A stretch of 37,011 bases of DNA, from positions 1 through 37,011 of the forward strand of contig NZ_JAGN01000012.1 in NCBI RefSeq assembly GCF_000526675.1, in the 5' to 3' direction. The notes beneath the pieces were generated by a model. The model worked only from the letters and a program-made list of their open reading frames with translations, did not search any database and was not told where the DNA came from. Shown one piece after another: positions 16,708-24,438 of this stretch; within the stretch, counting starts at the first letter, position 1, and the number at the start of each line of letters is the position of its first letter. The DNA comes from Atopobacter phocae ATCC BAA-285 (GTDB lineage: Bacteria; Bacillota; Bacilli; Lactobacillales; Aerococcaceae). The position numbers and the translations under genes are program-made.

Positions 16708-18282
16708 TTACATTCCTAGTACAGTAATATACAGATAATTTAATACGCCATAGCCTACTAAATAAAATAACGCCCATGGCATTACTCGTTTCATGAGTTC
16801 ACTTTCTTTACCAATAGCATTTGTCGTACCTGTTGCTATCGCAATACTTTGTGGTGATAACATTTTGCCTACACTAACGCCAGCTGAATTCGATGCAGCA
16901 ATCCACTCTGGTGTATGATTTAAAGCAATAGCTGTTTGACTTTGTAAGCGTCCAAATAATACACCTGAACTTGTTCCACTTCCTGTAACAAATGTACCTA
17001 ATGCTCCAATGACTGGAGAGAATAATGGATAAAATGCCCCTGTTGTAGTCACTAAAACTGTTGTAATAGCGTCAACCATTCCACTATATCCCATTAATTT
17101 AGCAGTTGCTAAAATAGCAAACATTGTCAAAATTGTTAAACGTAAATCATAGATTGTTTTAATAAAAACATTAATAATTTCTTTAAGCGTTGCACCTTGA
17201 ATTAATCCAGCAATAATAGCAGATAAAATAATCCAAACAACTGGAGCAGAAATCCAATTGAATACATAAGGTGAAATTTCATCCACATTAACAATTTGAA
17301 CAGTTGTATTATATGTCGCTAATAATTGATGAATGGATGGCAGTAATTTTGAAGTACCTAATAACAAGACAAAAATAAAAATAAATGGACTCCATGCTTT
17401 TAAAGCATCTTTCAATGAAACAGGCGGTACCTCTTTTTGAGTAGATTCGGTAGCTTCTAATAAATATTCTGGACGAATATATGCTGGTTTTAATTTCTTA
17501 GCAGAAACAACAATTGATGCCATTGCAACTACTGAGCCAAAAACAACAGCTAAATCTGGACCAATAAACGTTCCAACTAACAATGCTGCTAAAAAGAATG
17601 TCACACCAGATAGTAGCGTTATTATTCCGACTCCTTCAAAGTAACTTTTTAGACTACCCTTACCAATAAAACTTTTACTTGTCAGAAATACCATAACAAA
17701 CGGTGATAAAATCATGAACGGCATTAATTGAATTAACGTATTGAATGTTAATGTTAAAATATTCAACTCCGTAACATTTGCTAGAGTAGTTGTAGGAATA
17801 CCGATAGACCCAAAAGAAGTGGGAGTTCCGTTAGCAATTAAACACACTAAGGCTGCTAGTACTGGATTAAATCCTAAAGCAACTAGCATGGATGCTGGAA
17901 TAGCTATCGCTGTCCCGAATCCAGCCATTCCCTCCATAAATCCTCCAAATCCCCAACCAATTAATAAAACAAGTACACGTTTATCATTAGATACACTCAC
18001 AAACATTTTTTTTATCGTTTCCATTGCACCTGTTTTCAAACAAATATTATATGTAAAAATAGCTGCAATAATTGTTGCAATAATCGGCCAAGCTGCTAAA
18101 GCTAGTCCTTCATAAATAGCTTCTACTCCAGTTAATAATGGCAATTTAAAAATAGTGACCGATAATACAAATGCAATTACAGCTGCTCCAAGAGTTGCAT
18201 AGTGTCCAGGTAACTTCAAAACAATCAAAGCTACAATCAACCACAAAATTGGAGAAAATCCCAATAAGAACATTCCAAACAT
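16708..18282 (-). CDS. lctP: L-lactate permease, LctP/LldP family
   Basis: A 524-residue membrane protein of the lactate permease family, which exchanges or co-transports L-lactate (and sometimes glycolate) with protons. Around 12-13 hydrophobic segments are spread over the full length. Conserved stretches include GGFMEGMAGFGTAIAIPASMLVALGF, NGTPTSFGSIGIPTTTLA and the C-terminal SAPVIGALGTFVTGSGTSSGVLFGRLQ-like region and AASNSAGVSVGKMLSPQSIAIATGT, all present. The start codon at 18282 has TAGGAGA upstream. It begins 39 bases after jag with no terminator between, so at least part of its transcription may come from jag. No lactate dehydrogenase or oxidase is adjacent. Confidence 0.9.
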   Translation of the reverse strand: MFGMFLLGFSPILWLIVALIVLKLPGHYATLGAAVIAFVLSVTIFKLPLLTGVEAIYEGLALAAWPIIATIIAAIFTYNICLKTGAMETIKKMFVSVSNDKRVLVLLIGWGFGGFMEGMAGFGTAIAIPASMLVALGFNPVLAALVCLIANGTPTSFGSIGIPTTTLANVTELNILTLTFNTLIQLMPFMILSPFVMVFLTSKSFIGKGSLKSYFEGVGIITLLSGVTFFLAALLVGTFIGPDLAVVFGSVVAMASIVVSAKKLKPAYIRPEYLLEATESTQKEVPPVSLKDALKAWSPFIFIFVLLLGTSKLLPSIHQLLATYNTTVQIVNVDEISPYVFNWISAPVVWIILSAIIAGLIQGATLKEIINVFIKTIYDLRLTILTMFAILATAKLMGYSGMVDAITTVLVTTTGAFYPLFSPVIGALGTFVTGSGTSSGVLFGRLQSQTAIALNHTPEWIAASNSAGVSVGKMLSPQSIAIATGTTNAIGKESELMKRVMPWALFYLVGYGVLNYLYITVLGM

Positions 18283-18321
18283 ATTCCCATCTCCTATCTT
18301 TAAATTTTTTTATAACTTAAT

Positions 18322-19149
18322 TTATAATGGCTCAACAACTAAATAACGATGCGGTTCTTTCCCTTCTGAATGTGTTTTAACTGCTTGATTTTTACTTAAT
18401 TCAGCATGAATCATTTTACGTTCGAATGCTGGAAGCGGATCTAAAATGACTGGATGATTTGTGTCTAGGACTTTACGAGCAGTATTGTGTGCTAAACGTT
18501 TCAAGATTTCTTCACGTTTTTCGCGATAGTCTGCTACATTAACTAAGACTGATACTCGACCTTTAATATCTCGGAATACCATAACTTGTGCTAAATTTTG
18601 TAATGCATCTAATATTTTTCCATGATGCCCAATAATCAAACCTGGTTTCTTGGAATCAATTTGGAAAATAATCCGATGATCTTCAATTTGAGCTGTTACT
18701 TCACTTGGAGCACCATACGCTACACAAATATCTTTAATATAACGAGCAACTGTTTCAGCAGTTTCTTCCCAATTTGAACTTTCTGTTATGATTTCTGTTG
18801 TCGATTCAGTATCTTCCTCGATTAATTCAATTGCTTCAGTTTGTTCTTCATCGTCCATTACAGCAACTTCTTCTGTTTCATGAAAGATTTCATCAACTTC
18901 CTGTTCTTCAATAACTTCATTCTCAACTGATTCATATTGTTCAAAGACAGGTTCTTCAAACGGATCCATCACAAGCTGTGTTAAGCGTACTTTGGCATTT
19001 CGACTACCAAATCCAAATAATCCTTTTTTACCTTCATCTAAAATTTCAACTGTTACATCTTTCGATTCAAGACCCAACTTTAATAAACCGCGTTGAATCG
19101 CTTTCTCAACTGTTGACTCTTCAATGACTAATTCTTTTAAATCTTTCAT
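18322..19149 (-). CDS. jag: RNA-binding protein Jag/KhpB (SpoIIIJ-associated)
   Basis: A 275-residue cytoplasmic RNA-binding protein linked to cell elongation and division in Gram-positive cocci, where it pairs with KhpA. Jag_N domain at about 1-50 (STVEKAIQRGLLKLGL, GKKGLFGFGSRNAKVRL); a long acidic Glu-rich linker (about 60-125); a KH domain with IIGHHGKILDALQNL (GxxG loop); then R3H with ERKMIHAELSKNQAVKTHSEGKEPHRYLVVEP. I start at ATG 19149, 8 bases after GGAGG; ATG 19155 is too close to it and an upstream ATG 19185 lacks support. It is separated from yidC by 322 bases containing a terminator. Confidence 0.92.
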   Translation of the reverse strand: MKDLKELVIEESTVEKAIQRGLLKLGLESKDVTVEILDEGKKGLFGFGSRNAKVRLTQLVMDPFEEPVFEQYESVENEVIEEQEVDEIFHETEEVAVMDDEEQTEAIELIEEDTESTTEIITESSNWEETAETVARYIKDICVAYGAPSEVTAQIEDHRIIFQIDSKKPGLIIGHHGKILDALQNLAQVMVFRDIKGRVSVLVNVADYREKREEILKRLAHNTARKVLDTNHPVILDPLPAFERKMIHAELSKNQAVKTHSEGKEPHRYLVVEPL

Positions 19150-19394
19150 CTTCATTTCCTCCAATATACTCCCTCCATTAAACAATCATATTTTTATATA
19201 ATTGCATCTTCAGAATATTTTCTCCTATCTTTAGTTTAGCATATATAAATAAGAGTAACACTACTAACTTTTAGCTTCGAAATGATTTGATTTATAACTC
19301 CTCATCTTTTTATTGAATCACCTATTCTATCGCTACTTTTAGCCTATTTAATGTCTAGATATATGTCAATAAAAATACACGTTAAAATATTCGC
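19150..19394 (-). promoter_or_regulatory. Long AT-rich region upstream of jag, probable jag promoter
   Basis: The yidC-jag gap is 322 bases and yidC transcription is predicted to end at about 19397, so jag needs its own promoter. On the minus strand TTGACA lies near 19364 but its best -10 partner is weak, and a TGCTAAACT extended -10-like sequence lies near 19240. Neither is convincing alone. No open reading frame or RNA motif was recognised in the gap. Confidence 0.3.
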
Positions 19395-19396
19395 TA

Positions 19397-19438
19397 CAAA
19401 ATAAAAAAAGATAGACCAAATATATCAGGTCTATCTTT
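19397..19438 (-). terminator. Rho-independent terminator after yidC
   Basis: AAAGATAGACC (19407-19417) pairs with GGTCTATCTTT (19428-19438); on the minus strand a T7 tract follows. It separates jag from the rpmH-rnpA-yidC transcript. Confidence 0.8.
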
Positions 19439-19471
19439 CAAATATTTTTTATTGCTATACAGAGTGTTTAT

Positions 19472-20323
19472 TTATTTAGCTTTTTGACGACGCCAAGCTT
19501 TTTCAATTTCGCGTTGTCTTTTTCTTTCTAAACGTAATTTTTCTTCACGTTCTGCATTAATTTTATATGGATTATTAAGTAATAATGTTTGTAGCACACT
19601 GAATATATTACGTGTTACCCAATAAAGTGATACGGCACTAGGTAAAGGGATGGCCATAAACGCAATAAATACTGGCATAATAAACGTCATACTTTTTGAC
19701 ATACTATTTTGTTGTGCTTGTGACTTCATTGATAACCAACTTGTTAAGAATGTAAATATTCCGGCTAAAATTGGTAATAAAAAGTATGGATCAGGTTTAC
19801 CTAAGTTTAACCAAAGAAAATGACCATTTCTCAAAACAGGTGAGTAATACACTGCTTGATATAAAGCCATTAAAACGGGCATTTGAGCAAAAATTGGTAA
19901 ACATCCCATTAATTGATTAATGCCATTATCTTTATACAGCTGTTGCGTTTCCTCTTGAATTTTCAACTGACTTTCACGATCATTCAAAGGATACTTTGCT
20001 TTTATTTTTTCAACTTCTGGTTGTAAATCGCCAATTCGACGCATTGATTTATATTGGATATGCATCACGGGCATTAAAATGATACTAATAATAATCGTAA
20101 ATACAATAATTCCTATACCATAGTTGCCACCAAAAATATTAGATAACCACTCAATAATTTGAATAAACGTATAAACAACACCACGTTGCCAAAATCCTGT
20201 ACTTGATTCAGTGATATCTTCACGTGCACAAGCACTTACTAGCAACAATAATGGAAGAATAATCATCAGTTTTTTAGATGATTTCCATTCATTAATTGAA
20301 TGTTTTAATGAATTGCTTATCAT
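19472..20323 (-). CDS. yidC: Membrane protein insertase YidC/OxaA/SpoIIIJ (lipoprotein)
   Basis: A 283-residue insertase that inserts and folds membrane proteins with or without SecYEG. The N terminus is a lipoprotein signal: basic region, then LLLLVSAC with lipidated C32, as in Gram-positive YidC. The five-helix core follows, with YGIGIIVFTIIISIILMPVMHIQYKSMRRI (TM1 and cytoplasmic hairpin) and QLMGCLPIFAQMPVLMALYQAVY (TM2). The tail is strongly basic (EREEKLRLERKRQREIEKAWRRQKAK), a feature of ribosome-contacting YidC proteins. Start ATG 20323 with AGAGGA. It lies 21 bases after rnpA, co-transcribed. Confidence 0.94.
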   Translation of the reverse strand: MISNSLKHSINEWKSSKKLMIILPLLLLVSACAREDITESSTGFWQRGVVYTFIQIIEWLSNIFGGNYGIGIIVFTIIISIILMPVMHIQYKSMRRIGDLQPEVEKIKAKYPLNDRESQLKIQEETQQLYKDNGINQLMGCLPIFAQMPVLMALYQAVYYSPVLRNGHFLWLNLGKPDPYFLLPILAGIFTFLTSWLSMKSQAQQNSMSKSMTFIMPVFIAFMAIPLPSAVSLYWVTRNIFSVLQTLLLNNPYKINAEREEKLRLERKRQREIEKAWRRQKAK

Positions 20324-20344
20324 TTAAATTTCCTCTTTTCATTT

Positions 20345-20689
20345 TTAATTTTCTTTAAGTACTTGAGCCAATCGTAGTACATGGTACATATTTTGTTTTA
20401 AAGTGGGAAGAGGCTGATTAACTGCATCACGTCTAGCAATAACAATTAAATCGTATGCTGGATGAATGTGATTTGATAAATCATAAATCGATTCTCTCAT
20501 ATAACGTTTAATATGATTACGTCTAACCGCATTACCTAATTTCTTGGAAACAGAAAAACCAACGCGAAAATGTTGCTGACCTTCTTTTTTTAATGTATAA
20601 ACGACAAATTGTCGATTAGCAAAAGAAGTTCCTTCTTCAAATACACGTTGAAATTCACGATCACTTTTTACACGATATACTTTTTTCAT
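20345..20689 (-). CDS. rnpA: Ribonuclease P protein component
   Basis: A 114-residue basic protein subunit of RNase P, which aids the catalytic RNA in removing 5' leaders from pre-tRNAs. The RNR signature region RVGFSVSKKLGNAVRRNHIKRYMRE (about residues 42-66) is intact, and YDLIVIARRDA is the conserved strand near residue 83. The start ATG at 20689 follows a strong GGAGG. Between it and rpmH lies an intrinsic terminator, so rnpA is probably expressed at a fraction of the rpmH level. Confidence 0.95.
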   Translation of the reverse strand: MKKVYRVKSDREFQRVFEEGTSFANRQFVVYTLKKEGQQHFRVGFSVSKKLGNAVRRNHIKRYMRESIYDLSNHIHPAYDLIVIARRDAVNQPLPTLKQNMYHVLRLAQVLKEN

Positions 20690-20721
20690 CTGTTTCCTCC
20701 TCTCTCACCAATATCCATTCT

Positions 20722-20754
20722 ATAAAAAAAAGACCACTGAGACGGTCAGTGATC
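20722..20754 (-). terminator. Intergenic terminator between rpmH and rnpA
   Basis: GATCACTGA and TCAGTGGTC (one G-U pair) form a 9-base stem on the minus strand, directly followed by eight T. The hairpin begins at the rpmH stop codon and ends about 33 bases before rnpA, so it would lower rnpA-yidC expression relative to rpmH. Confidence 0.8.
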
Positions 20755-20888
20755 TAAGCGCTTAAAACTTTTCTACCTTTACGGCGTCTACGTTGTAAAA
20801 CTCTTCTACCATTTTTAGTACTCATGCGTTTACGGAACCCATGAACTTTTTGACGATGACGTTTTTTTGGTTGATATGTGCGTTTCAT
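20754..20888 (-). CDS. rpmH: 50S ribosomal protein L34
   Basis: A 44-residue highly basic ribosomal protein. Translation of the minus strand from ATG 20888 gives [20 protein letters not shown] and ends GRKVLSA-stop, full length and almost invariant in the family. The ribosome-binding site GTAGGAGGTG lies upstream. First gene of the cluster running leftwards from oriC; preceded by a long structured leader. Confidence 0.97.
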   Translation of the reverse strand: MKRTYQPKKRHRQKVHGFRKRMSTKNGRRVLQRRRRKGRKVLSA

Positions 20889-20940
20889 TCTAAAATGACA
20901 CCTCCTACGTGCTAACAGTTATTCATTTTCATTTGTATGT

Positions 20941-21007
20941 AGAATTAATTATTTAATTAGTTCCGAATGATACATCATACATGATGTATGCTTTTAAAAT
21001 TAATTCT
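20941..21007 (-). promoter_or_regulatory. Nested inverted repeats in the rpmH leader
   Basis: An outer perfect 10-base inverted repeat (AGAATTAATT at 20941-20950, AATTAATTCT at 20998-21007) encloses an inner palindrome ATACATCAT-AC-ATGATGTAT (20970-20989). All of it lies in the predicted 5' untranslated region of rpmH, ending 53 bases before the start codon. It could be an RNA fold or a DNA-binding site. Confidence 0.5.
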
Positions 21008-21048
21008 CTTGTGTGCGACCATCAGGCCATAAAAATGACTACTTGATA

Positions 21049-21105
21049 AGTCTAGCATAAGTCCCATTAGAATGCCAATATTTTATGAGAGTTTTTTCGC
21101 TTTTT
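21049..21105 (-). promoter_or_regulatory. rpmH promoter with A-tract upstream element
   Basis: On the minus strand TTGGCA (21078-21073), 18 bases and TAGACT (21054-21049), with TG at the extended -10 position. Immediately upstream are A tracts (from the T runs around 21081-21130) like an UP element, fitting a strongly expressed ribosomal-protein promoter. Predicted leader about 150 bases. Confidence 0.55.
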
Positions 21106-21181
21106 TTTTGATTTTTAAGTCTTTTTTTTTATTTTTTTTTAAAATCTCTATTATTTTTATTATTCTTTTATTCTTTTTTTA

Positions 21182-21467
21182 TGTGGATATCTTTTTATTT
21201 TTTTAACAAGTTTCAACTTATCAACACCCTTAATCCACTACTTTTACACATATCAACAGGTCTCCTACAACTTTTTAGCATTTTTTGTGGATACTGTTGA
21301 TAATAAAATGAAAGCTTGTCATACAGGTGATTTTTAATCTTTTTATCCAAAGCATTCTGTTAGTAACTTTCAGTTATGCACATATTGAAATTAGTTATAC
21401 ACAAATTGTTAATAACTTTATACCGCATGTTAGTAACTTTATTTTGTTTATTCACACTTGTGGAAAA
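21182..21467. other. oriC: oriC, upstream DnaA-box region
   Basis: Consensus DnaA boxes (TTATNCACA) at 21374-21382 (TTATGCACA), 21395-21403 (TTATACACA) and 21448-21456 (TTATTCACA). One-mismatch boxes lie at 21182-21190, 21218-21226, 21286-21294, 21295-21303 and 21459-21467. The region is AT-rich, with long T runs at 21092-21180. Together with the downstream cluster this makes a bipartite origin as in Bacillus. Three GTTARTAACTTT repeats are interspersed (see findings). The boxes at 21448-21467 lie close to the dnaA promoter, which suggests autoregulation. Confidence 0.88.
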
Positions 21468-21483
21468 GTTATTCTAATTTTGT

Positions 21484-21489
21484 TACAAT
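21484..21489 (+). promoter_or_regulatory. Probable dnaA promoter -10
   Basis: TACAAT at 21484-21489, 34 bases before the dnaA start. No good -35 stands at 16-18 bases; TTGTGG is 20 bases away and overlaps DnaA boxes. The ribosome-binding site is an unusual run of seven G before AAATTATG. Confidence 0.4.
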
Positions 21490-21522
21490 AATCTTGTTAT
21501 TTATGTTTAAGGGGGGGAAATT

Positions 21523-22860
21523 ATGACTCAATTAGCAGCGCTGTGGGAAAAAATTCAATCTCGATTTAAAGAGCGCTTGACTGAAGTTAGTTATTCTACA
21601 TGGATTGACAAAGCACAAGCTGTTGAATTAACTGACCATTATCTCTATATTGAAGTACCTACACCTGTTCACAAAGACTATTGGATTAACTCTCTGTTAA
21701 CAGATGTCATTGAAGTTTCATATCATACAATTGGGCACGAAATTGAGCCTGTTATTATTTTAGAAAATGAAAAAAAAGAAAAACTAGCAAAAATGGATTC
21801 ATCTCATTCCATTCAGACCAATGAGATAAAAATTAATCCAAAATTGAATCCAAATTATACATTTGAAAATTTCATTATCGGTAAAGGTAATCAATTCGCT
21901 CATGCCGCAGCTTTAGTAGTTGCTGAAACAACAGGAAATATTTATAATCCATTATTTTTCTACGGTGGAGTTGGTTTAGGAAAAACTCATTTAATGCAGG
22001 CGATTGGAAACTTACTTTTAAATAATCATCCGAATGCTCGTGTTAAATATGTAACGAGTGAAACATTTACTAATGATTTAGTTAAATCCATTCGTACCAA
22101 TAGTACCGATCAATTTCGTGATGAATACCGTAATCTCGATCTTTTAATGGTCGATGATATCCAATTTTTTGCGGATAAAGAAAGTACTCAAGAAGAATTT
22201 TTCCATACATTTAATGAACTTTTTAATAATCAAAAACAAATCGTATTAACAAGTGATCGTATTCCAGAAGAAATTAAAAATCTCGAAGAACGACTTGTTT
22301 CTCGCTTTAAATCAGGTTTAGCTGTCGATATTACCCCGCCAGATTTTGAAACGCGTATTGCTATTCTATCGAAGAAAGCAGAAGCAATGAACCTTAAGAT
22401 ATCAAATGACGTCTTGTACTATATAAGTGGACAAATTGATTCCAACGTGCGTGAATTGGAAGGATCATTAACTAGTATTGGCGCATACTCTCGAATGATG
22501 AATCGAGATATTACAATTGATCTTGCTGCAGAAGCTCTAAAGAGTCTTATTCCACAACAAAATCAAAAACCACTTAATATTTTAGACATCCAAGAGGCTG
22601 TGGCGAAATTCTATCATGTCACTGTTCAAGATTTAAAAGGAAAAAAACGTCATAAAGAAATTGTTATTCCTCGACAAGTTGCTATGTACTTATCACGTGA
22701 GTTAACTACGCAATCTTTACCTAAAATAGGTGATGAATTTGGTGGAAAAGATCATTCAACTGTTATTTATGCATACGACAAAATAAAAATTGCACTTGAA
22801 GAGCCTCATTCACCATTAAAAGAGGATGTTGATCAACTAATCGAGTTATTAAAAAACTAA
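21523..22860 (+). CDS. dnaA: Chromosomal replication initiator protein DnaA
   Basis: A 445-residue AAA+ initiator that binds DnaA boxes, assembles on single-stranded trios and opens the origin. Domain I (1 to about 80) starts LAALWEKIQSRF; a short variable linker follows. Domain III holds Walker A GGVGLGKTH (about 147), Walker B LLMVDDIQFF and sensor motifs. Domain IV ends with the DNA-binding signature GDEFGGKDHSTVIYAYDKI. Length and order are normal. Flanked on both sides by DnaA boxes. Confidence 0.97.
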   Translation: MTQLAALWEKIQSRFKERLTEVSYSTWIDKAQAVELTDHYLYIEVPTPVHKDYWINSLLTDVIEVSYHTIGHEIEPVIILENEKKEKLAKMDSSHSIQTNEIKINPKLNPNYTFENFIIGKGNQFAHAAALVVAETTGNIYNPLFFYGGVGLGKTHLMQAIGNLLLNNHPNARVKYVTSETFTNDLVKSIRTNSTDQFRDEYRNLDLLMVDDIQFFADKESTQEEFFHTFNELFNNQKQIVLTSDRIPEEIKNLEERLVSRFKSGLAVDITPPDFETRIAILSKKAEAMNLKISNDVLYYISGQIDSNVRELEGSLTSIGAYSRMMNRDITIDLAAEALKSLIPQQNQKPLNILDIQEAVAKFYHVTVQDLKGKKRHKEIVIPRQVAMYLSRELTTQSLPKIGDEFGGKDHSTVIYAYDKIKIALEEPHSPLKEDVDQLIELLKN

Positions 22861-22871
22861 TCGATAATAAG

Positions 22872-23020
22872 TTATCCACATGTTAATAACTCATCTATTA
22901 TAAACTTAATTATCCACATGTTTTATACACGATGAAAACGGGGGATCATTACGGTCAGGTAATTTATCCACAGTACTAACAGCCCCTACTACTATTACTA
23001 TTTATTATTTAAAAAATATA
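22872..23020. other. oriC: oriC, downstream DnaA boxes and DnaA-trio unwinding element
   Basis: Perfect TTATCCACA boxes at 22872-22880, 22910-22918 and 22964-22972, and a near match TTATACACG at 22923. Just after the last box comes a GC-containing AGCCCC and then triplets CTA-CTA-CTA-TTA-CTA-TTT-ATT-ATT (22986-23009), the complement of the 3'-GAT-type DnaA-trio repeats, followed by an A/T-only stretch (ATATATATAA). This is the arrangement of the Bacillus unwinding site, so strand opening is predicted here, just upstream of dnaN. Confidence 0.9.
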
Positions 23021-23045
23021 TATATAACTCGAAAGGATGAATACT

Positions 23046-24215
23046 ATGAAATTTACGATAAAGCAATCTGCTTTAAGTCAAGTTTTAAATGTTGTTCAAC
23101 GCTCTATTGCTGTAAAATCTGCTTTAACTATTTTAGAAGGAATTAAATTATCAGCTACTTCTAATGAATTGATATTAACTGGTAGTGATTCTAATCTTTC
23201 AATATTAGCTGTACTTAAAGTAAATGATCCAAGTTTAGGATTAACAATTGAAACACCTGGAGAAATTGTCCTAAAAGCTCGATTCTTCAATGATATTGTT
23301 CGAAAATTACCTGGTGATTTAGTCACATTTTCAACTAACAATGATTTTGTTGCTACAATTGTTTCTGACCAAGCACAATTTTCAATTAATGGATTAAATC
23401 CAGAAAATTACCCTTATCTTCCTCAATTGAATAGTGATGAAGCCATTACTTTAAAAGGATTTACTTTAAAGCAAATTATTGGCCAAACCATTGTTTCTGT
23501 ATTTAAACAAGAATCACGTCCTATTTTAACGGGGATAAAATTTACATTAGGTCCTAGTCAATTAAAAGCTGTTTCAACCGATGCCCATCGTTTAAGTCAA
23601 CGAATTTTACGTTTAACAGAAGAAAATACACCTGAAAATGAGTTAACTGAAGAAGTTTCAGTTGTCGTTCCATCAAAAAGTTTGATGGAGTTAGTACGTA
23701 CTGTAGAAGATGATGATGATATTTCTATAGTAATTAAAGATAATCGCATTTTATTTGAAACAGGCCGTTATTCTATCTATTCACGTTTATTAGAAGGAAA
23801 TTACCCAGATACCGATCGTTTATTACCAAAAGGTGCAAAAACTCAATTAATATTAAATAGTCAAATGATGATTCAAGCAGCAGAACGTGTTTCATTATTA
23901 GCACAACATGATGAAGATCATGCCGTTCAATTAACTATTGATGAAAATAAAGTTGTTTTTTCAAGTCGTGAACAAGAAATTGGTGAAGTAACAGAAGAAT
24001 TAGATGTTATCAGTATTTCAGGTGAACCATTAGTTATTTCATTCAACCCTGCTTTTATTAAAGATGCACTAAAAACTTTCAATGGTGCTGATGTCGTATT
24101 AAACTTTACAGAAGCTGATCGTCCATTCTATATTGTTGAAAGAGAAAATGAATCAGAAGAAACAATTGAGAATAGTTTTATTCACTTAATTACCCCAATT
24201 CGCACCCAAGCTTAA
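23046..24215 (+). CDS. dnaN: DNA polymerase III beta subunit (sliding clamp)
   Basis: A 389-residue processivity clamp that encircles DNA as a dimer. It opens MKFTIKQSALSQVLNVVQRSIA and contains the conserved EGNYPDTDRLLP segment in the middle domain. The C terminus HLITPIRTQA matches the hydrophobic-pocket end of Gram-positive clamps. I start at ATG 23046, 8 bases after AAAGGA; the in-frame ATG at 23037 overlaps that ribosome-binding site. The gene is cut off from yaaA by a strong terminator. Confidence 0.96.
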   Translation: MKFTIKQSALSQVLNVVQRSIAVKSALTILEGIKLSATSNELILTGSDSNLSILAVLKVNDPSLGLTIETPGEIVLKARFFNDIVRKLPGDLVTFSTNNDFVATIVSDQAQFSINGLNPENYPYLPQLNSDEAITLKGFTLKQIIGQTIVSVFKQESRPILTGIKFTLGPSQLKAVSTDAHRLSQRILRLTEENTPENELTEEVSVVVPSKSLMELVRTVEDDDDISIVIKDNRILFETGRYSIYSRLLEGNYPDTDRLLPKGAKTQLILNSQMMIQAAERVSLLAQHDEDHAVQLTIDENKVVFSSREQEIGEVTEELDVISISGEPLVISFNPAFIKDALKTFNGADVVLNFTEADRPFYIVERENESEETIENSFIHLITPIRTQA

Positions 24216-24234
24216 ACATACTGTAGTTACATTT

Positions 24235-24272
24235 AAAAGTGATTAATGCATGATTGCATTAGTCACTTTTTT
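24235..24272 (+). terminator. Rho-independent terminator after dnaN
   Basis: AAAAGTGATTAATGCA and TGCATTAGTCACTTTT form a 16-base stem (one G-U pair) with loop TGAT and a T tail. Very strong; dnaA-dnaN transcription should end here. Confidence 0.9.
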
Positions 24273-24372
24273 ATTTAAGCCACTAATAAGCTTTATTTTC
24301 GTTTTTTTATTTAATTAATATATTTGGCCTAAAATTATAAAAATTGAAATAAAGGCATTATACTCGCTAACA

Positions 24373-24401
24373 TTGCTTATTACCTTTTAAAATAGTATAA
24401 T
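24373..24401 (+). promoter_or_regulatory. Sigma-A promoter of yaaA-recF-gyrB-gyrA
   Basis: TTGCTT (24373-24378), 17 bases, TATAAT (24396-24401). The predicted start near 24408 lies downstream of the first in-frame ATG (24406), so translation of the S4 gene must begin later. Confidence 0.7.
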
Positions 24402-24438
24402 TATAATGAGAAATTATATGAGGAAAGTCGGTGATTTA

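Noticed and set aside
17741-18115. 124-codon plus-strand open frame
   Set aside because: Lies wholly antisense to the lactate permease, has no ribosome-binding site and a composition expected from the opposite strand of a hydrophobic gene.
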